From NCBI RefSeq assembly GCF_018853465.1, contig NZ_JABBOU010000018.1:1-33108 (forward strand): a stretch of 33,108 bases of DNA. The letters run 5' to 3'. Origin of the DNA: Acidithiobacillus montserratensis (GTDB taxonomy: Bacteria; Pseudomonadota; Gammaproteobacteria; Acidithiobacillales; Acidithiobacillaceae). Position 1 is the stretch's first letter. Each line of letters opens with the position of its first letter. The position numbers were made by a program, and so were the translations under genes. A model generated the notes under the pieces. It was not told the DNA's origin, searched no databases, and saw nothing but the letters and a program-made list of their open reading frames with translations. This document shows, piece by piece, positions 32,173-33,108 of this stretch.

Positions 32173-33108
32173 TGAGCGAGGGTATGGATCCGGTACGCAT
32201 TGGCATTCTCGGCATGGGTACCGTTGGCCAGGGGACGGTGCGGGTGCTGGCCCGCAATGCCGAAGAAATTACCCGTCGGGTGGGACGGGATTTGCGGGTG
32301 GTGCATGCTGCGGTCCGTAATCCTGCCCGTCTGGAAGGGCTGCATCTGGATGCGCGGATCAGTGCTGATCCCTGGGCAGTGGTGCGTGACCCGGAGGTGG
32401 ATGTGCTGGTGGAAGTCATGGGCGGTACCGGGCTTCCCCGGGAACTGATTCTGGCAGCCATTGCGGCAGGCAAGCATGTGGTCACGGCCAACAAGGCCCT
32501 GCTGGCGGAACATGGCAATGAGATATTTGCGGCGGCCCAGCAACAGGGCGTGATGGTGGCCTTTGAGGCTGCGGTGGCCGGAGCGATTCCTATCATTAAG
32601 GCGATTCGCGAGGGCCTGGCGGGTAATCGCATTCACTGGCTGGCGGGCATCATCAACGGCACGAGTAACTACATTCTGACCCAGATGTTTCGTGAGGGCT
32701 GGAATTTTCAGCAGGCTTTGGGTGAAGCTCAGCGCCTCGGTTATGCCGAAGCCGATCCGGGACTGGATGTGGATGGCGGCGATGCCGCACACAAAATCAC
32801 CCTGATGGCTTCCATTGCTTTCGGTATTCCAGTGGATTTCGCCCATTGCCATGTGGAGGGTATTCGCGCTCTGGAGCGGGATGATGTGGTCTATGCAGCG
32901 GAGCTCGGTTATCGTATCAAGTTGCTGGGTATTGCGCGGCGCCGCGTTGATGGTGTGGAGTTGCGAGTGCATCCCACGCTGATTCCGGAGAGTCACCTGC
33001 TCGCCAATGTCGAGGGACCGTTTAATGCCATTCTGGTGGAGAGCGATGCCGCCGGACAGAGCCTCTATTACGGTCGGGGTGCTGGCGGTGATCCGACCGC
33101 CAGTGCCG
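32172..33108 (+). CDS. hom: Homoserine dehydrogenase, N-terminal part (3' end outside window)
   Basis: 312 residues are visible before the window ends. The NAD(P) motif GILGMGTVGQGTVRVL, VVTANKALLAEHG, the signature AGIINGTSNYILTQM, and GYAEADPGLDVDGGDAAHKI with the catalytic Asp/Lys region are all present. The enzyme reduces aspartate semialdehyde to homoserine for threonine and methionine synthesis. An ACT domain, usual in this family, would lie beyond the window. The start overlaps the alaC stop by one base. Confidence 0.96.
   Translation, partial: MSEGMDPVRIGILGMGTVGQGTVRVLARNAEEITRRVGRDLRVVHAAVRNPARLEGLHLDARISADPWAVVRDPEVDVLVEVMGGTGLPRELILAAIAAGKHVVTANKALLAEHGNEIFAAAQQQGVMVAFEAAVAGAIPIIKAIREGLAGNRIHWLAGIINGTSNYILTQMFREGWNFQQALGEAQRLGYAEADPGLDVDGGDAAHKITLMASIAFGIPVDFAHCHVEGIRALERDDVVYAAELGYRIKLLGIARRRVDGVELRVHPTLIPESHLLANVEGPFNAILVESDAAGQSLYYGRGAGGDPTASA

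Overview
The window reads as chromosomal DNA of a chemolithotrophic sulfur-oxidising proteobacterium. Acidithiobacillus or a close relative is my best guess. This rests on an HdrA-like protein of the sulfur-oxidation (sHdr) type and on ordinary gamma/beta-proteobacterial gene orders (hrcA-grpE-dnaK-dnaJ-dapB, surE-pcm-rpoS). The taxonomic placement is inference. No rRNA, tRNA, IS element, CRISPR array or phage gene was seen. Coding density is high, and both window edges cut genes (hrcA at the left, hom at the right).

Region 1 (1-7348) is housekeeping on the + strand: the end of hrcA, grpE, dnaK, dnaJ, dapB, a small ABM-domain protein, mrp/apbC, dcd and a two-helix membrane protein.

Region 2 (7340-16341) is a pair of divergent operons that look like a light or singlet-oxygen defence set. 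Leftward run a DUF2256 mini-protein (10218-10379, too short for many gene callers), an FeS-type photolyase (FeS-BCP family), a cytochrome b561 and a Tat-exported molybdopterin oxidoreductase. Rightward run a COG2907 flavoprotein, DUF1365, a cyclopropane-fatty-acid-synthase-like methyltransferase, a chalcone-isomerase-like exported protein, an MFS transporter and a DUF3833 lipoprotein. Just upstream of both first genes lies the same element: TTGTA(C/G), directly followed by T(A/G)TACA-N11-TGTA(T/C)A. I found it at no other place in the window.

Region 3 (16344-22116) is the most interesting part. Leftward run a clear photoactive yellow protein (PYP, with Cys69 in its exact position), an unknown 104-residue helical protein and a compact AMP-dependent ligase that fits the p-coumaroyl-CoA ligase needed for the PYP chromophore; these three are translationally coupled. 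An APC-family permease follows. Divergent from pyp is a MerR-family regulator of the LitR/CarH type whose cobalamin-binding signatures are lost. An isolated hdrA-like gene lies downstream of it. The TRTACA/TGTAYA operators resemble the sites described for the B12-independent LitR proteins of Pseudomonas, which work with small LOV photoreceptors. The layout therefore suggests an unusual circuit in which PYP takes the place of LOV as the partner of a LitR-type repressor and controls photolyase and membrane-lipid protection genes. This is a hypothesis built from motifs and context.

Region 4 (22190-25719) holds a second DUF3833 protein coupled to a short-chain dehydrogenase, a convergent second SDR lacking the catalytic Tyr, and a cation diffusion facilitator. 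Region 5 (25730-33108) is housekeeping: glnA behind NtrC-like sites and a sigma-54 promoter, a DUF4124 protein, surE-pcm-rpoS, an Mth938-like protein, alaC and hom.
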